DNA of 64,000 nucleotides from Actinomyces sp. Marseille-P3109 (GTDB taxonomy: Bacteria; Actinomycetota; Actinomycetes; Actinomycetales; Actinomycetaceae), in the NCBI RefSeq assembly GCF_900323545.1, contig NZ_OOHN01000008.1:1975144-2039143 (forward strand), written 5' to 3'. Positions 63,084 through 64,000 of the stretch are shown in pieces. Each line of letters starts with the position of its first letter. Position 1 is the stretch's first letter. The position numbers were made by a program, and so were the translations under genes. The notes below the pieces were generated by a model. It was not told where the DNA came from. It ran no database searches and worked only from the letters and a program-made list of their open reading frames with translations.

Positions 63084-64000
63084 ATGCAACCACCTGTTCC
63101 GTCTGCAGCCCCCGGATCCTCAGGCGTCATGACGCCGGCCGGGGCCCCCTCCCGCCCCCGGTTGTTCAACGGCGCAACCGTTCATGGCATCCCCGGAATC
63201 CGCGGCCTGCGCCACCCCGCTGAGATCCCTCTGCTCATCGCCTCGGTCCTCACCACGCTGATGGGCTACGGCTCCTGGTTCATCCTCGTCAGCTGGCTGG
63301 CCTCCTCCTCTGACGCCACGGGCGTGGAGGCCGAGGCCCGCAGCCTCTTCCTGGACGGCGGCACCCTGTCTCAGGTGTTGCTGGTCATCCCCCTCTTCCC
63401 TCTCCTCGTGTGGATCATCCGTGCTTTCCTGTACGCCCAGCTGCGGGCGAGCTCGGTGCAGATGTCCCCCACCCAGTTCCCCGAGGGGTACCGGATGGTG
63501 GTCGAGGCGGCCCGGGAGTTCGGCCTGCGGCGGGTCCCCGACGCCTACGTGGTACTGGGAAACGGCCAACTCAACGCCTTCGCCTCCGGTCACGGCTACC
63601 GGCGCTTCGTGGCCGTCAACTCCGACCTGTTCGAGATCGGCGGCCAGGCCCGCGACCGCGAGGCGCTGCGCTTCGTCATCGGCCATGAGGTCGGCCACCT
63701 CGCCGCCGGTCACGTCTCCTACTTCCGTCTCGCCTTCTCCCAGCTGGTCAGCTACGTCCCCTTCCTGGGGCAGGCGTTCTCGCGTGCCCAGGAGTACACG
63801 GCGGACAACCACGGCTACGCCTACGCGCCGCAGGGCGTGGCAGGGGCCATGGGGGTCCTCTCCGGCGGCAAGTACCTGGGGGCCGAGGTCAACACCCACG
63901 CCCTGGCCGACCGTGCCACGCGTGAGAAGGGGTTCTGGCTCCACATGAGCAACTGGCTCTCCACCCACCCGATCAACACCTGGCGCGCCCACGCCCTGCG
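63084..64000 (+). CDS. M48-family metalloprotease, 3' end outside the window
   Basis: The frame is open to the window end (305 codons present). Two transmembrane segments lie in the N-terminal half (LLIASVLTTLMGYGSWFILV and LLVIPLFPLLVWIIRAFLYA). The zinc site HEVGHLAAGH (His201 region, HExxH) and the downstream QEYTADNHGYAY Glu give an HtpX/Ste24-like membrane protease. The ATG at 63084 has a -10-like TATGTT upstream; an in-frame ATG at 63129 is an alternative. It probably takes part in membrane-protein quality control. The C-terminus is not seen. Confidence 0.88.
   Translation, partial: MQPPVPSAAPGSSGVMTPAGAPSRPRLFNGATVHGIPGIRGLRHPAEIPLLIASVLTTLMGYGSWFILVSWLASSSDATGVEAEARSLFLDGGTLSQVLLVIPLFPLLVWIIRAFLYAQLRASSVQMSPTQFPEGYRMVVEAAREFGLRRVPDAYVVLGNGQLNAFASGHGYRRFVAVNSDLFEIGGQARDREALRFVIGHEVGHLAAGHVSYFRLAFSQLVSYVPFLGQAFSRAQEYTADNHGYAYAPQGVAGAMGVLSGGKYLGAEVNTHALADRATREKGFWLHMSNWLSTHPINTWRAHAL

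Overview
The window is high-GC DNA with dense, strongly GC3-biased genes, frequent ATGA/GTGA overlaps between neighbours and many promoters of the form TAnnnT placed 6-7 nt before a start codon. Together with the gene content (lacto-N-biose phosphorylase cluster, menaquinone genes, sdhCAB, actinobacterial dapC/dapD and ferredoxin), this points to an actinobacterium of the Actinomyces group from a mammalian mucosal or oral niche. The genus is inferred from gene content, not from a search.

Layout. 1-9660: a carbohydrate cluster with the tail of a ROK regulator, a GH112 galacto-N-biose/lacto-N-biose phosphorylase, a sugar ABC importer (binding protein and two permeases), a phosphohexomutase, a sugar nucleotidyltransferase and a galactokinase-like GHMP kinase. 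It should import and phosphorolyse host Gal-beta-1,3-HexNAc disaccharides, but it has no visible equivalent of the bifidobacterial nahK/galT/galE set. A perfect 129-bp duplication has altered the second permease's C-terminus and the leader of the mutase. 9692-13446: arginine deiminase, then a small secreted two-cysteine peptide next to a histidine kinase/response regulator pair. 13510-23204: menB, menA and menE, interleaved with a decayed dipZ-like thiol-redox gene (interrupted by a MITE-like element), a Ser/Gly/Gln-rich lipoprotein, a YagU-like membrane protein and an overlapping ADP-ribosylglycohydrolase/PfkB-kinase pair. 23250-31324: a hypothetical protein, a histidine phosphatase, dapD, and an oligopeptide/oligosaccharide ABC importer whose second permease and both ATPases are one polypeptide. 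31573-35056: sdhCAB. 35117-44822: a methyltransferase, a broken MFS gene, a VOC protein, a hydrolase, citrate synthase, dapC and ferredoxin (merged at their junction), and a VanW-type envelope protein. 44838-53656: typA, a second dpp-type importer and a flavin-dependent oxidoreductase. 53784-64000: bioY, a lipase-like hydrolase, Nudix, patatin, an old-yellow-enzyme homologue, YchJ, an M18 aminopeptidase, a HAD phosphatase, GtrA, a Pth2-like protein and the start of an M48 protease.

Most notable: the binding protein of the second dpp operon (50768-52393) appears circularly permuted. What is normally the C-terminal ~155 residues of an SBP_bac_5 protein sits directly behind the lipoprotein signal, and the usual N-terminal and middle parts follow. 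The last residues of the protein lead naturally into the first residues after the linker. I have not seen this arrangement described.

Succinate dehydrogenase of the one-cytochrome type, together with the men genes, implies menaquinone-linked respiration or fumarate reduction. Two dpp/opp importers, arginine deiminase, an aminopeptidase and the host-glycan cluster fit a peptide- and mucin-feeding commensal. No tRNA, rRNA, CRISPR array or intact insertion sequence was recognised.
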